Assembly (NCBI RefSeq): GCF_001517405.1
Contig: NZ_LN907827.1
Location: 2,362,587-2,426,586 of the forward strand
Source: Duffyella gerundensis
Lineage (GTDB): Bacteria; Pseudomonadota; Gammaproteobacteria; Enterobacterales; Enterobacteriaceae
DNA: 64,000 nt
Reading direction: 5' to 3'
Position 1 is the first letter of the stretch. The number at the start of each line of letters is the position of its first letter. Position numbers and translations under genes: made by a program. Shown here piece by piece: positions 45,305-54,141 of the stretch. The notes under the pieces were generated by a model, which searched no databases, had not been told where the DNA came from, and saw nothing but the letters and a program-made list of their open reading frames with translations.

Positions 45305-46440
45305 CACCACACCATCCTGCCCTGCGTCCAGACGTGGCGCACGTGCGCATGGCCGTGATCGGTATGCGCCAGCACCAGATCGGCGCGCAGGCCGGGCGCA
45401 AGCAAGCCGCGATCGTTTAGCCCCAACGCCCGCGCCGGATTGCGGCTCACCATCGCCGCCGCCTGCGGCAGCGTACAGGCGTTGCGCGTATCGTTCGCCA
45501 GCCGGAATACCGCATCAAGCAGGCTGGCGGGATAGTAATCCGAGCTGAGAATATCGAGCAGTCCCTGCTCCGCCAGCGCAGCCGCCGCCATGTTGCCGGA
45601 GTGCGAGCCGCCACGCACGATGTTCGGTGCACCCATCAGCACCTGCATGCCGGTGGCACGCGAGCGCGTCGCTGCCGCCAGCGTGGTGGGAAACTCCGCA
45701 ATAGTGACGCCAATCTCCCGCGACTCATCCACGTGCGCCGCGGTGGCATCATCGTGGCTGGCCAGCGGAATCGTGCGCGCCCGGCAGTGGGCAGCGATCG
45801 CCTGACGATTGGGCTGCGACCAGCGCGCCGCCAGCGCAATCTGTTCGGTTTCCCACTCATCCATCTGCCGATCGTTCATCTGATATTTGCCCTGGAAATA
45901 TTCGCGGTATTTCTCCAGCGAGACATACTGACGCTGCCCCGGCGAGTGATCCATCAACGATACCAGTGCCAGTTCCGGCGTGGTCATCAGCGCCTCAAAC
46001 AGCGCCAGCGTGCGCTCATTGGGCAGCTCGCAGCGCAGGTGCAACCGGTGTTCGGCGCGGTTAACGCCCTGCCGGTTGCTCTGCTGAATCGCGCCGATCA
46101 TTTTATTGAGGTTATCCAGCCGGTGGCCGCCGTCGCGCACATCGCCTACCGCCACCGCGTCGAGCACCGTGGTGATGCCGTTGGCGATCATCAGCGCATC
46201 GTGGCTGCTCATCGCCGAGTGCGAAGGCCAGTCGACGCCGGGCCGCGGGGTGAAAAATTTATCCAGGTTATCGGTGTGCAGCTCAATCAGGCCCGGCAGC
46301 AGAAATGCCCCTTCGCCATCCAGCGCGCCGGGCAGCTGGCTACGACCCTGATCGATAGCCGCAATCTCGCCATCGCGCATCAGCAGCGAGCCGCTGACCA
46401 CCTCGTTTTCCAGTACCAGCTGCACGTTATTGACGATCAT
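45304..46440 (-). CDS. phnM: Alpha-D-ribose 1-methylphosphonate 5-triphosphate diphosphatase PhnM
   Basis: A 378-residue amidohydrolase-fold enzyme that removes pyrophosphate from the alkylphosphonate ribose triphosphate. The N-terminal metal region is [20 protein letters not shown]; later ligands are in [14 protein letters not shown] and SSDYYPAS. It overlaps phnL by four bases. Confidence 0.95.
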   Translation of the reverse strand: MIVNNVQLVLENEVVSGSLLMRDGEIAAIDQGRSQLPGALDGEGAFLLPGLIELHTDNLDKFFTPRPGVDWPSHSAMSSHDALMIANGITTVLDAVAVGDVRDGGHRLDNLNKMIGAIQQSNRQGVNRAEHRLHLRCELPNERTLALFEALMTTPELALVSLMDHSPGQRQYVSLEKYREYFQGKYQMNDRQMDEWETEQIALAARWSQPNRQAIAAHCRARTIPLASHDDATAAHVDESREIGVTIAEFPTTLAAATRSRATGMQVLMGAPNIVRGGSHSGNMAAAALAEQGLLDILSSDYYPASLLDAVFRLANDTRNACTLPQAAAMVSRNPARALGLNDRGLLAPGLRADLVLAHTDHGHAHVRHVWTQGRMVW

Positions 46441-47141
46441 GATTCCGCTCCCGCCGTCACCGGCTGCAACGTATAAAGTCGATCGGCCACGCGCTCGCGC
46501 ACTGCCTTATCGTGAAAAATGCCGACGATGGCCGCGCCGCGCTCCCGCGCTTCTTCTATTAGCGTGACCACCGCCGCGCTGTTGCGGCTGTCGAGCGACG
46601 CGGTGGGTTCATCCAGCAGCAGCAGCGGCGAGTCGGCAATAAAACCACGGGCGATGTTGACGCGCTGCTGTTCACCGCCGGAAAAGGTGGAGGGCGCCAG
46701 CGACCAGAGCCGCTGCGGCACGTTCAGGCGGCTGAGCAGCTGGCTGGCACGCGCTTCGCACGCCTGACGCTCAACGCCGCGGGCCAGCAGCGGCTGCATG
46801 ACGATCTCCAGCGTCGGTACCCGCGGGATCACGCGCAGAAACTGACTGACCCAGCCGATGGTGTCGCGGCGCATAGCGATGATAGTGCGCGCCGGGGCGC
46901 TGGCGAGATCGATCCACTGCTGCTGATGCTGGATCCAGATATGGCCACCGTTGGGCTGATAGTTGCCGTAGAGCGAGCGCAGCAGCGTCGATTTGCCGCT
47001 GCCCGACTGCCCGTCCAGCACCACGCACTCGCCGCCATCGACGTGAAAAGTGGCGTTGCGCAGCACCGGTAATTCAGCGCCCTGTTGATTGTGCAGCACA
47101 AAAGTTTTGTGCAGCTGTTCGACGCGAAGTCGTCTGTTCAT
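46437..47141 (-). CDS. phnL: C-P lyase ATPase subunit PhnL
   Basis: A 234-residue ABC-type ATPase with Walker [10 protein letters not shown] (about 44-52), signature [13 protein letters not shown] and Walker [13 protein letters not shown]. It associates with the PhnGHIJ core with PhnK and is not a transporter. It starts 18 bases after phnK, the only gap within the catalytic part of the operon. Confidence 0.93.
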   Translation of the reverse strand: MNRRLRVEQLHKTFVLHNQQGAELPVLRNATFHVDGGECVVLDGQSGSGKSTLLRSLYGNYQPNGGHIWIQHQQQWIDLASAPARTIIAMRRDTIGWVSQFLRVIPRVPTLEIVMQPLLARGVERQACEARASQLLSRLNVPQRLWSLAPSTFSGGEQQRVNIARGFIADSPLLLLDEPTASLDSRNSAAVVTLIEEARERGAAIVGIFHDKAVRERVADRLYTLQPVTAGAES

Positions 47142-47159
47142 GATTTTTCCTGTCGCAAA

Positions 47160-47921
47160 TTAGCCCAGCACCGAAGAGACCAGCAGCTGCGTATAGGCGT
47201 GATGCGGATCGTCGAGCACGCGATCGGTCAGCCCGCTCTCCACCACTCTGCCCTCTTTCATCACCAGCAGCCGGTGCGCCAGCAGACGCGCCACGCCGAG
47301 ATCGTGGGTGACAATGATTACCGCCAGATTCATCTCCTGCACCAGCGTGCGCAGCAGATCGAGCAGCCGCGCCTGCACCGACACGTCCAGCCCGCCGGTG
47401 GGTTCATCCATAAACACCAGCTTCGGCTGCGTCACCAGATTGCGGGCAATTTGCAGTCGCTGCTGCATGCCGCCGGAAAAGGTCACCGGCAGATCGTCGA
47501 GGCGGGAAACCGGGATCTCCACCTCTTCCAGCCAGCGGCTCGCCTGCTGCCGAATCTCTCCGTAATGCCGCTGGCCCACCGCCATGAGCCGTTCGCCAAT
47601 GTTGCCGCCAGCGGAGACCTGTGGGCGCAGGCCGTCCAGCGGATGCTGATGCACCACGCCCCATTCGGTACGCAGCAGCCGCCGACGATCGCTTTCGCTC
47701 ATGGCGTAGAGATCGCGGCCCTGATAGTGGATCTGGCCCTGCTGCGGCGTCAGTCGCGCGGACAGCGCGCGCAGCAGCGTGCTTTTGCCGGAGCCTGATT
47801 CGCCGACGATGCCGAGCACTTCGCCAGGAAAGAGATCGAAACTGACCTGTTCAAAGCCTTTGCCGGGCGCATAGAGGTGGCTGAGGTCGCTGACCGCCAG
47901 CAAGGGTTGTTCACTGTTCAT
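47160..47921 (-). CDS. phnK: C-P lyase ATPase subunit PhnK
   Basis: A 253-residue ABC-type ATPase (Walker A GESGSGKST, signature FSGGMQQRLQIAR, Walker B KLVFMDEPTGGLD). In E. coli a PhnK dimer binds PhnJ in the lyase core complex and drives the cycle. It overlaps phnJ by 11 bases. Confidence 0.93.
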   Translation of the reverse strand: MNSEQPLLAVSDLSHLYAPGKGFEQVSFDLFPGEVLGIVGESGSGKSTLLRALSARLTPQQGQIHYQGRDLYAMSESDRRRLLRTEWGVVHQHPLDGLRPQVSAGGNIGERLMAVGQRHYGEIRQQASRWLEEVEIPVSRLDDLPVTFSGGMQQRLQIARNLVTQPKLVFMDEPTGGLDVSVQARLLDLLRTLVQEMNLAVIIVTHDLGVARLLAHRLLVMKEGRVVESGLTDRVLDDPHHAYTQLLVSSVLG

Positions 47922-48759
47922 GCTGATTTTCCTGCTGCTGACGGCAATAGTCGGTATCGGAACAGACGAACAGGCGCGTGCCGCGGTCGTCCATTACCAC
48001 CTCATCGAGATAGCTGCTGCGCGAGCCACAGAGCGCACAGGGTTCATCCCACTGCTGCACGCTGAACGGATGATCCTCAAAGTCGAGGCTTTCCACTTTG
48101 GTAAACGGCGGCAGCGCATAAATGCGCTTTTCCCGTCCGGCGCCAAACAGCTGTAGCGCGGGCATCATGTGCATTTTGGGGTTGTCGAATTTAGGTATCG
48201 GCGACGGATCCATGACGTAGCGATCGTTGACCCGCACCGGATAAGCGTAGGTGGTGGCGATATGGCCGTAGCGGGCGATATCTTCATAGAGTTTTACCTG
48301 CATCACGCCGTACTCCTCCAGCGCATGCATGGTGCGCGTTTCGGTTTCGCGCGGTTCGATAAAACGCAGCGGCTCGGGGATCGGCACCTGATAAATCAGC
48401 ACCTGATCGCTGCCCAGCGGCGTTTCGGGAATGCGGTGCCGCGTCTGGATCAGCGTCGCTTCCCGGGTGCGCTCGGTGGTGGCCGCGCCGCTGACCCGCT
48501 GGAAAAACTGCCGAATCGACACGGCGTTGGTGGTGTCGTCGGCGCCCTGATCGATCACCTTCAGCACATCCTCTTCGCCAATCAGGCTGGCGGTGAGCTG
48601 AATGCCGCCGGTGCCCCAGCCATAAGGCATCGGCATTTCGCGTCCGGCGAACGGCACCTGATAGCCAGGAATCGCCACCGCTTTCAGGATGGCGCGACGC
48701 AGCGTGCGCTTGCTCTGCTCGTCGAGATAACCGCTGTTGTAACCCTGTAAGTCAGCCAT
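47911..48759 (-). CDS. phnJ: Alpha-D-ribose 1-methylphosphonate 5-phosphate C-P lyase PhnJ
   Basis: This 282-residue radical-SAM-type enzyme cleaves the carbon-phosphorus bond. The four conserved cysteines are C241, C244, C266 and C272, at the same numbers as in E. coli, and bind the 4Fe-4S cluster and act in catalysis. The glycyl radical site G32 lies in PGYQVPF. It overlaps phnI by eight bases. Confidence 0.96.
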   Translation of the reverse strand: MADLQGYNSGYLDEQSKRTLRRAILKAVAIPGYQVPFAGREMPMPYGWGTGGIQLTASLIGEEDVLKVIDQGADDTTNAVSIRQFFQRVSGAATTERTREATLIQTRHRIPETPLGSDQVLIYQVPIPEPLRFIEPRETETRTMHALEEYGVMQVKLYEDIARYGHIATTYAYPVRVNDRYVMDPSPIPKFDNPKMHMMPALQLFGAGREKRIYALPPFTKVESLDFEDHPFSVQQWDEPCALCGSRSSYLDEVVMDDRGTRLFVCSDTDYCRQQQENQHEQ

Positions 48760-49828
48760 GTTGCTGCTCCTGCCAGGCCTGTTGCAGCTGCTTCAGCAGC
48801 GCCAGCTCCGCCTGAAAATCGACGTAGTGCGGCAGCTTCAGGTGCGAGACAAAGCCCGCCGCCTCAACGTTGTCCGCATGGGCCAGCACAAACTCTTCAT
48901 CCTGCGCCGGACTGCTGATGCGTTCGTGATGCTCGCGACTTTGCAGGGCGCGATCCACCAGCGCCATCGCCATAGTTTTACGCTCGGCGCGGCCAAAAGC
49001 GAGACCGTAGCCGCGGGTAAAATGCGGCGCGGCGGTATCCGGCACGGTAAAACCGTTGACCATTTCGCACTCGGTCAGCAGGATTTCGCCAATGTCGATG
49101 TTAAAGCCGAGCTCTTCCGGGCAGATCGCCAGCGTCAGCATGCCGGTGCGGATCTCACCGGCAAACGGATGGGTACGGCCATAGCCGCGCTGGGTGGAGT
49201 AGCCCAGCGCCAGCAGCCAGCCCTCATCGGCGCGCATGAGTTGTTGCAGCCGGGCGCTGCGCGCGGTGGGAAACGACGGCGGTTCGCGGGTGATGTCCAC
49301 CGGCTCGCTGCCATCGTCCTGCTCTTGCGCCGCCAGCCCTTCGCTAACCAGCAGGTCAAACATCGGCGGGCAGTGTGCCTCCAGCGGCGCCTCGGCCTGC
49401 TGCGCTGCGGGCACCTCGCCGTTGGCCAGCAGGGTAAAATCGAGCAGTCGGTGGCTGTAATCACTGGTCGGCCCCAGCACCTGGCCGCCCGGCAAATCCT
49501 TCCATACCGCGGAAATACGCCGTTCCGGGCGCATGTTTTGCGTCGCCAGCGGCAGGCTGTCCGCCAGCCGTGGCAGCGTGGTGCGATAGGCGCGCAGCAG
49601 GAAAATCGCCTCCACCAAATCGCCGCTGGCCTGTTTTATCGCCAGTGCCGCCAGTTCCGCATCGCAGATACCGCCTTCGGTCATTACCCGATCCACCGCC
49701 AGGCCGAGCTGATCGGCAATCTGATCGCAGCCCACCGCCGGTCTCAGCCGATCGCCGCGGCGCAGATCGGCCTGCAGCCGGTGCGCCTGGGCAATCGCTT
49801 TTTCACCGCCCTTCACCGCAACATACAT
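48752..49828 (-). CDS. phnI: C-P lyase core subunit PhnI
   Basis: A 358-residue subunit of the PhnGHIJ core; with PhnG, H and L it transfers the phosphonate onto the ribose of ATP, displacing adenine. The sequence has MYVAVKGGEKAI at the N-terminus, GYSTQRGYGRTHPFAGEIR in the middle and a C-terminal HLKLPHYVDFQAEL stretch. It overlaps phnH by one base. Confidence 0.95.
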   Translation of the reverse strand: MYVAVKGGEKAIAQAHRLQADLRRGDRLRPAVGCDQIADQLGLAVDRVMTEGGICDAELAALAIKQASGDLVEAIFLLRAYRTTLPRLADSLPLATQNMRPERRISAVWKDLPGGQVLGPTSDYSHRLLDFTLLANGEVPAAQQAEAPLEAHCPPMFDLLVSEGLAAQEQDDGSEPVDITREPPSFPTARSARLQQLMRADEGWLLALGYSTQRGYGRTHPFAGEIRTGMLTLAICPEELGFNIDIGEILLTECEMVNGFTVPDTAAPHFTRGYGLAFGRAERKTMAMALVDRALQSREHHERISSPAQDEEFVLAHADNVEAAGFVSHLKLPHYVDFQAELALLKQLQQAWQEQQHG

Positions 49829-50403
49829 CAGCAGACCTCCACTTGTGTGGTGCGCGGCACCGCCATCATGCTTTCGCCGCAGGTGAAAATCAGATCGATG
49901 CCCTGCGGAAAATGGTGCGGGCGTTCGCGCAGATAGTGCAGCACACGCGGCGGTAGCTGCGGCGCAATGGCGCGGGTCTCGCGAATGCCGGGGCCGTTGA
50001 GCCGCAGCGTCAGGCCGCCGCTCAGCGCGGGCAGATCGATAATCAGCGTGGTGGCGGTTTCCGGTGCCAGATTGTCTCCGGCGGCGAACGCCAGCGGATC
50101 GGGATCGGCGGCGGCGTGGGTCAGGGCAAAAGGCGCACAGCGCGCTTCACACGACGGCACGCCAATATGAAAACGCAGATTGCTGCGCAGCGTGTCGCCA
50201 TCCAGCGCCGGATCGATCCACAGCGCGGTTTCATTATCGACCAGCGTCAGCAGCGTGGCGGTTGCCGCCGGTGAGAGATCGCCCCAGCCCTGCTGCAACG
50301 GCAGCATCACCATGACGCCAGGCTCGCTCATTGCTTTGAGAATGCGGCGAAAGGCGCGCTGGGAATCGGCCACCGGATGATTAAAACTTGCCAGTAAGGT
50401 CAT
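49828..50403 (-). CDS. phnH: C-P lyase core subunit PhnH
   Basis: A 191-residue subunit of the carbon-phosphorus lyase core. Family segments visible are SQRAFRRILKAMSEPG and the C-terminal FPQGIDLIFTCGESMMAVPRTT. It overlaps phnG by four bases. Confidence 0.94.
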   Translation of the reverse strand: MTLLASFNHPVADSQRAFRRILKAMSEPGVMVMLPLQQGWGDLSPAATATLLTLVDNETALWIDPALDGDTLRSNLRFHIGVPSCEARCAPFALTHAAADPDPLAFAAGDNLAPETATTLIIDLPALSGGLTLRLNGPGIRETRAIAPQLPPRVLHYLRERPHHFPQGIDLIFTCGESMMAVPRTTQVEVC

Positions 50404-50849
50404 GCATTGTCTCCGCGAACCAGGGTAAAGAAGTCGACTTTGCTGCTGGCGATTTCACGCGCACGCTTATCACGTCGCGCCTGTTGTGCCGCCAGCAAGG
50501 GTTGAATCAGATTTTCCTGCAACAGCGGCGCGTGCTCTGGCTGTTGCAGCAGCGCATCGATCAGCGCACAGCGTTCGGCATGCGCCTTGTCGCGGCCAAT
50601 CACGTAGCTGTAGCCGCAGGTGCCGTTGCTCAGCTGCACCACCGCGCGGGTGACGGTGACATCCCCGGCGATAAAGCGATTGCCGCTGCCGCCCATGCGC
50701 GCCTGCAGCCGGGTCAGGCCAATTTCCGCCGGGCGAATCAGCTGATAATCGGGTTGCAGTTGCAGCTGCTGCCAACGGGCCGCCAGCTCGGCGGGCTGGC
50801 TGTGGGCCAGCGTGGAGATCCAGTGCTGGCGCGGAGTTGAGTGATTCAT
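50400..50849 (-). CDS. phnG: C-P lyase core subunit PhnG
   Basis: A 149-residue subunit of the lyase core. The RPAEIGLTRLQARMGGSGNR stretch and GYSYVIGRDKAHAERCALIDA are typical. It overlaps phnF by four bases (ATGA). Confidence 0.94.
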   Translation of the reverse strand: MNHSTPRQHWISTLAHSQPAELAARWQQLQLQPDYQLIRPAEIGLTRLQARMGGSGNRFIAGDVTVTRAVVQLSNGTCGYSYVIGRDKAHAERCALIDALLQQPEHAPLLQENLIQPLLAAQQARRDKRAREIASSKVDFFTLVRGDNA

Positions 50850-51565
50850 GGGTGCTCCAGCGTCAGCTCAATCATGTCGCCGCGGGTCAGGCTAACGGAG
50901 TATTCCGCCATCTCGCCGCTGGCGGTGCGGTTCAGGGTACGCACGCAGAGCAGCGGCGCATGCAGGCTGATCTCCAGCCGCTGGCACTCTTTGGCCTGCG
51001 CGCGACGGGTGCTGATGCGCGTCTGCTGACGGGTGAGATCGTGATTCAGCTCGCGGCTGATAAAGCTGTGCAGCGATCCGTTCTGAAACTGTTGCAGCGT
51101 TGGCCACCAGGCGAGCTGGGGCAGATAGTGATTAATGATGCAGACCGGCACGCCGTTAACCCGACGCAGGGTGCGCAGATGAATGACGCTGGCGCCCTCT
51201 TCGATCGCCAGTGCCAGCGCCACTTCCTGACTCGCCGGTCGCAGCACCGCCAGCAGCCGTTCGCTGGTGGGATGACTGCCCTGCTCCATCAGGTTTTGAC
51301 TGAAGCGCGCCTGCGCATGCAGCGGGTAATCCCAGGGCCGGGTCAGCACTAAAATGCCAACGCCGTGGCGACGCTGCACCAGCCCTTTGATCACCAGTTC
51401 ATCCACCGCACGGCGCAGCGTGTGGCGGTTCACCGCATAGTGGCTGGCCAGCTGCTGCTCGGAAGGCAGCCAGTCGCCGCAGCGATAATCTTGTTGCAGC
51501 GACGCTTCCAGCTGGGCGGCAATCGCCTGGTAGACTCTGGTCGGATGTCTGGATAACTCACTCAC
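50846..51565 (-). CDS. phnF: GntR-family regulator PhnF
   Basis: A 239-residue regulator, close to E. coli PhnF in length. The N-terminal winged helix includes GDWLPSEQQLASHYAVNRHT (about 30-50); the UTRA ligand domain contains SVIHLRTLRRVNGVPVC. I chose GTG at 51565 (giving SELSRHPTRV) because GGAGG lies eight bases upstream and it matches the E. coli N-terminus; ATG codons at 51586 and 51580 lie upstream of that site. It leads the operon and probably senses a phosphonate or pathway intermediate. Confidence 0.92.
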   Translation of the reverse strand: MSELSRHPTRVYQAIAAQLEASLQQDYRCGDWLPSEQQLASHYAVNRHTLRRAVDELVIKGLVQRRHGVGILVLTRPWDYPLHAQARFSQNLMEQGSHPTSERLLAVLRPASQEVALALAIEEGASVIHLRTLRRVNGVPVCIINHYLPQLAWWPTLQQFQNGSLHSFISRELNHDLTRQQTRISTRRAQAKECQRLEISLHAPLLCVRTLNRTASGEMAEYSVSLTRGDMIELTLEHP

Positions 51566-51643
51566 CGTAAAATCCTCCATTAACATGAGGGGAACCCGCA
51601 GCGCACGTCGCTGCGTTGTTGACGACGACTTTGCGCCCGCACT

Positions 51644-51661
51644 GTGACAGCGGGGTGAAAG
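51644..51661 (-). promoter_or_regulatory. Pho box upstream of phnF
   Basis: On the minus strand CTTTCAC, four bases, CTGTCAC gives two direct heptamers 11 bases apart, the architecture of the PhoB site (CTGTCAT-N4-CTGTCAT). A weaker third unit lies 11 bases further upstream. It lies 79 bases before the phnF start in a divergent region, so PhoB could also affect the oxidoreductase gene. Confidence 0.75.
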
Positions 51662-51812
51662 GCAGATGGCGAAAACATGAAGATGCCCACTTTGGGCCAG
51701 ACCGCAGGGAGCGGATGGCGAAAGGATCTTTAACCGCAGCGGCGTTGACCGTAAACTGGCCGCCTGCCCGGCAACAGAGCTGGCCCCGCTTTACAACCCT
51801 TAAGGAATCGTT

Positions 51813-53144
51813 ATGCCGGCGTTGATGCGCTACGTACAGGACAACGCCCATCTGCCCGACAGCGCGGATGTGGTGATCATCGGCGCGGGCATTGCCGGTG
51901 CCGCCGCTGCTTATGAACTGGCGAGGCGCGGCGTTCGGGTGGTGCTGCTGGAAAAAGGGCTGGTCAGCGGCGAACAGTCGAGTCGTAACTGGGGCTGGTG
52001 TCGCCAGCAGAACCGCGACGAGCGCGAGTTGCCGCTAAGCATGTATGCCCTGCGACGCTGGGGCGAGCTGGAAGCGGAGACCGGCGAAACGCTGGGTTTC
52101 CGTCGCTCGGGCCTGGTGTACGCCACCTGCAACCCACAGGAGATCGCTACCTGGGAACGCTGGAATCAGATGGCGAAAGGCTACGGCATGCACAGCGAGA
52201 TCCTCAATGCGCAGCAGGCGAAGGCGATGACGCCCGGCAGCCGTACCGCATGGCGCGGCGGCCTGTCGTCGCCGACCGATGGTCATGCGGAACCGGCACT
52301 GGCCGCCGCCGGTCTGGTTATCGCCGCCCAGCGCCTCGGCGCGCAGCTCTTTCAACAGTGCGCGGTGCGCGGGCTGGATATTACAGCCGGACGGGTCAGC
52401 GGCGTCTGGACGGAGCGCGGACGGATCAAAACCAGCAGCGTGCTGCTGGCCGCGGGTGCCTGGAGTTCGCTGTTCTGTCGCCGTCACGGCATCGACCTGC
52501 CGCTGGGCAACGTTATCGGCACCGCCTTTCGTACCGCACCCATTGCCCAGGCGATCGCCGCACCGCTCTACACGCCAGATTTTGCCTGTCGACCTCAGCG
52601 CGACGGCAGCTATACCGTATCGGTCTCGGGCAAAGGGCGGCTTGAGCCAGGCATTCAGAGCCTGCGCTATGCGCGCCAGTTCTATCCCACCTTTAAAAAG
52701 CGCCGTAACAACCTGCATATTTCGCTGGGGCTGCGGCCTTTTCTGCACGGCCCGGAAGCCTGGGTTAACTGGCAGTTTGATCGCCCGTCGCCGTTTGAAA
52801 AGTGCAGAATCCTCGATCCCGCCGCCGATCGGCAGATCGTTGAGCAGGGACTGGCGGCGATGCGTAACGAATATCCGGCGCTGGCGGGCCTACAGCTGGC
52901 GCAGGCGTGGGGCGGCATGATCGACAGCACGCCCGATGCCATTCCGGTGATTTCTGCCGTGCCTGCCCTGCCCGGCCTGCTGATCTCAGCGGGTTTCAGC
53001 GGCCACGGTTTTGGCATCGGTCCCGGCGCCGGACGGCTGGCCGCCGATCTGATCATGAACGCCGATCCGATCGTCGATCCGGCACCCTATCGTTATTCCC
53101 GGCTGGTGGATGGCACCGGCCTTGACCAACCCGGCATGATGTAA
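51813..53144 (+). CDS. FAD-dependent oxidoreductase (DAO family)
   Basis: A 443-residue flavoenzyme of the D-amino-acid oxidase/glycine oxidase superfamily. The Rossmann motif VVIIGAGIAGAAAAYELARRG starts at residue 20; the segment EQSSRNWGWCRQQNRDERE (about 53-71) and the C-terminal FSGHGFGIGPGAGRL are typical of amine-oxidising members. It should oxidise a secondary or primary amine. The start follows AAGGAATCGTT. Divergent placement from phnF suggests an aminophosphonate substrate, which is inference. Confidence 0.82.
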   Translation: MPALMRYVQDNAHLPDSADVVIIGAGIAGAAAAYELARRGVRVVLLEKGLVSGEQSSRNWGWCRQQNRDERELPLSMYALRRWGELEAETGETLGFRRSGLVYATCNPQEIATWERWNQMAKGYGMHSEILNAQQAKAMTPGSRTAWRGGLSSPTDGHAEPALAAAGLVIAAQRLGAQLFQQCAVRGLDITAGRVSGVWTERGRIKTSSVLLAAGAWSSLFCRRHGIDLPLGNVIGTAFRTAPIAQAIAAPLYTPDFACRPQRDGSYTVSVSGKGRLEPGIQSLRYARQFYPTFKKRRNNLHISLGLRPFLHGPEAWVNWQFDRPSPFEKCRILDPAADRQIVEQGLAAMRNEYPALAGLQLAQAWGGMIDSTPDAIPVISAVPALPGLLISAGFSGHGFGIGPGAGRLAADLIMNADPIVDPAPYRYSRLVDGTGLDQPGMM

Positions 53145-53153
53145 GGAGTTGAG

Positions 53154-53993
53154 ATGACCATTATCCTCAGGAACATGACCGAGGCCGATCTGCCTCAGGT
53201 GAAGGCGCTTACGCAGCAGCTGCAGTGGCCGCATCGGCTCAGCGATTTGCAGCAGATGCTGCAGCTGGGTGAAGGCACGGTCATCGTCGATGGCACGCGC
53301 GTGCTCGGTTCGGCGATGGGCTGGCGCTGGGGCGATCGCATCGCGTCGCTGGGCGTGGTGATTGTTGCCGAGGCGCTGCGCGGTCAGGGCTATGGCCGCC
53401 AGCTGATGCGTAACATGCTGGCGCGGTTTAGCGATTGTCAGGTGCGCCTGCATGCCACCGAAATGGGCCACGGCCTGTATGAAAAACTCGGTTTTGTCGT
53501 CACCGGTCAGGTGATGCAGCACCAAACCCGTCAGCTGGGTGATGTCGCCGCGCCGCTGCTGCCCGCTGGCTGGCAGCTCCGCGCCGGAGAGAACGGCGAT
53601 CTTGCGGCGTTAACGGCGCTGGATTATCAGGCCAGCGGCATGGTGCGCACCCGCCTGCTGACGCGCTTGCTGACGGACGCGTCGCTGCGCGTTCTGCTGG
53701 ATGAACAGCAGCAAATGCGCGGCTTCGCCGTGACGCGGCGTTTTGGCCACGGCCACACCGTCGGGCCACTGCTGGCAACGAATGAGGCGTCGGCGAAACG
53801 GCTGGTCAGCGACGCGCTGTGCCGTCTGGCAGGCGAATTTGTGCGGCTCGATACGCCGGTAAGCCGCTTCAGCCCGTGGCTGACTGAGTGCGGACTAACG
53901 AAGGTCGACAGCCCGGTCGCGATGATTCACGGCACGCCGTGGCAGCCGCAGGGCGCGCAGACCTTTGGCCTGATGTCGCAGGCGATGGCCTGA
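53154..53993 (+). CDS. GNAT-family acetyltransferase (two-domain)
   Basis: A 279-residue protein. The first half (about 1-120) is a GNAT domain with the acetyl-CoA loop RGQGYGRQL and YEKLGFVVTG. The second half resembles the extra domain found in YobR-type GNATs, with VGPLLATNEASAKRL. It lies nine bases after the FAD oxidoreductase gene and is co-transcribed with it. It might acetylate an aminophosphonate, as PhnO does in E. coli; phnO itself is absent here. Confidence 0.82.
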   Translation: MTIILRNMTEADLPQVKALTQQLQWPHRLSDLQQMLQLGEGTVIVDGTRVLGSAMGWRWGDRIASLGVVIVAEALRGQGYGRQLMRNMLARFSDCQVRLHATEMGHGLYEKLGFVVTGQVMQHQTRQLGDVAAPLLPAGWQLRAGENGDLAALTALDYQASGMVRTRLLTRLLTDASLRVLLDEQQQMRGFAVTRRFGHGHTVGPLLATNEASAKRLVSDALCRLAGEFVRLDTPVSRFSPWLTECGLTKVDSPVAMIHGTPWQPQGAQTFGLMSQAMA

Positions 53994-54141
53994 TCGGCGC
54001 GATAGCAGGCGCAGCGGCAGATCGCCGATTTTCCATGCGATTTGCCCGCTAATCCCGCTTTTTCAGCCGCTTCTGCCCAGGGTGCCGTTAACCTCAACTA
54101 TGCTTATTCCTCTCGACCGCATTCATCAAAAGGAATAAGCA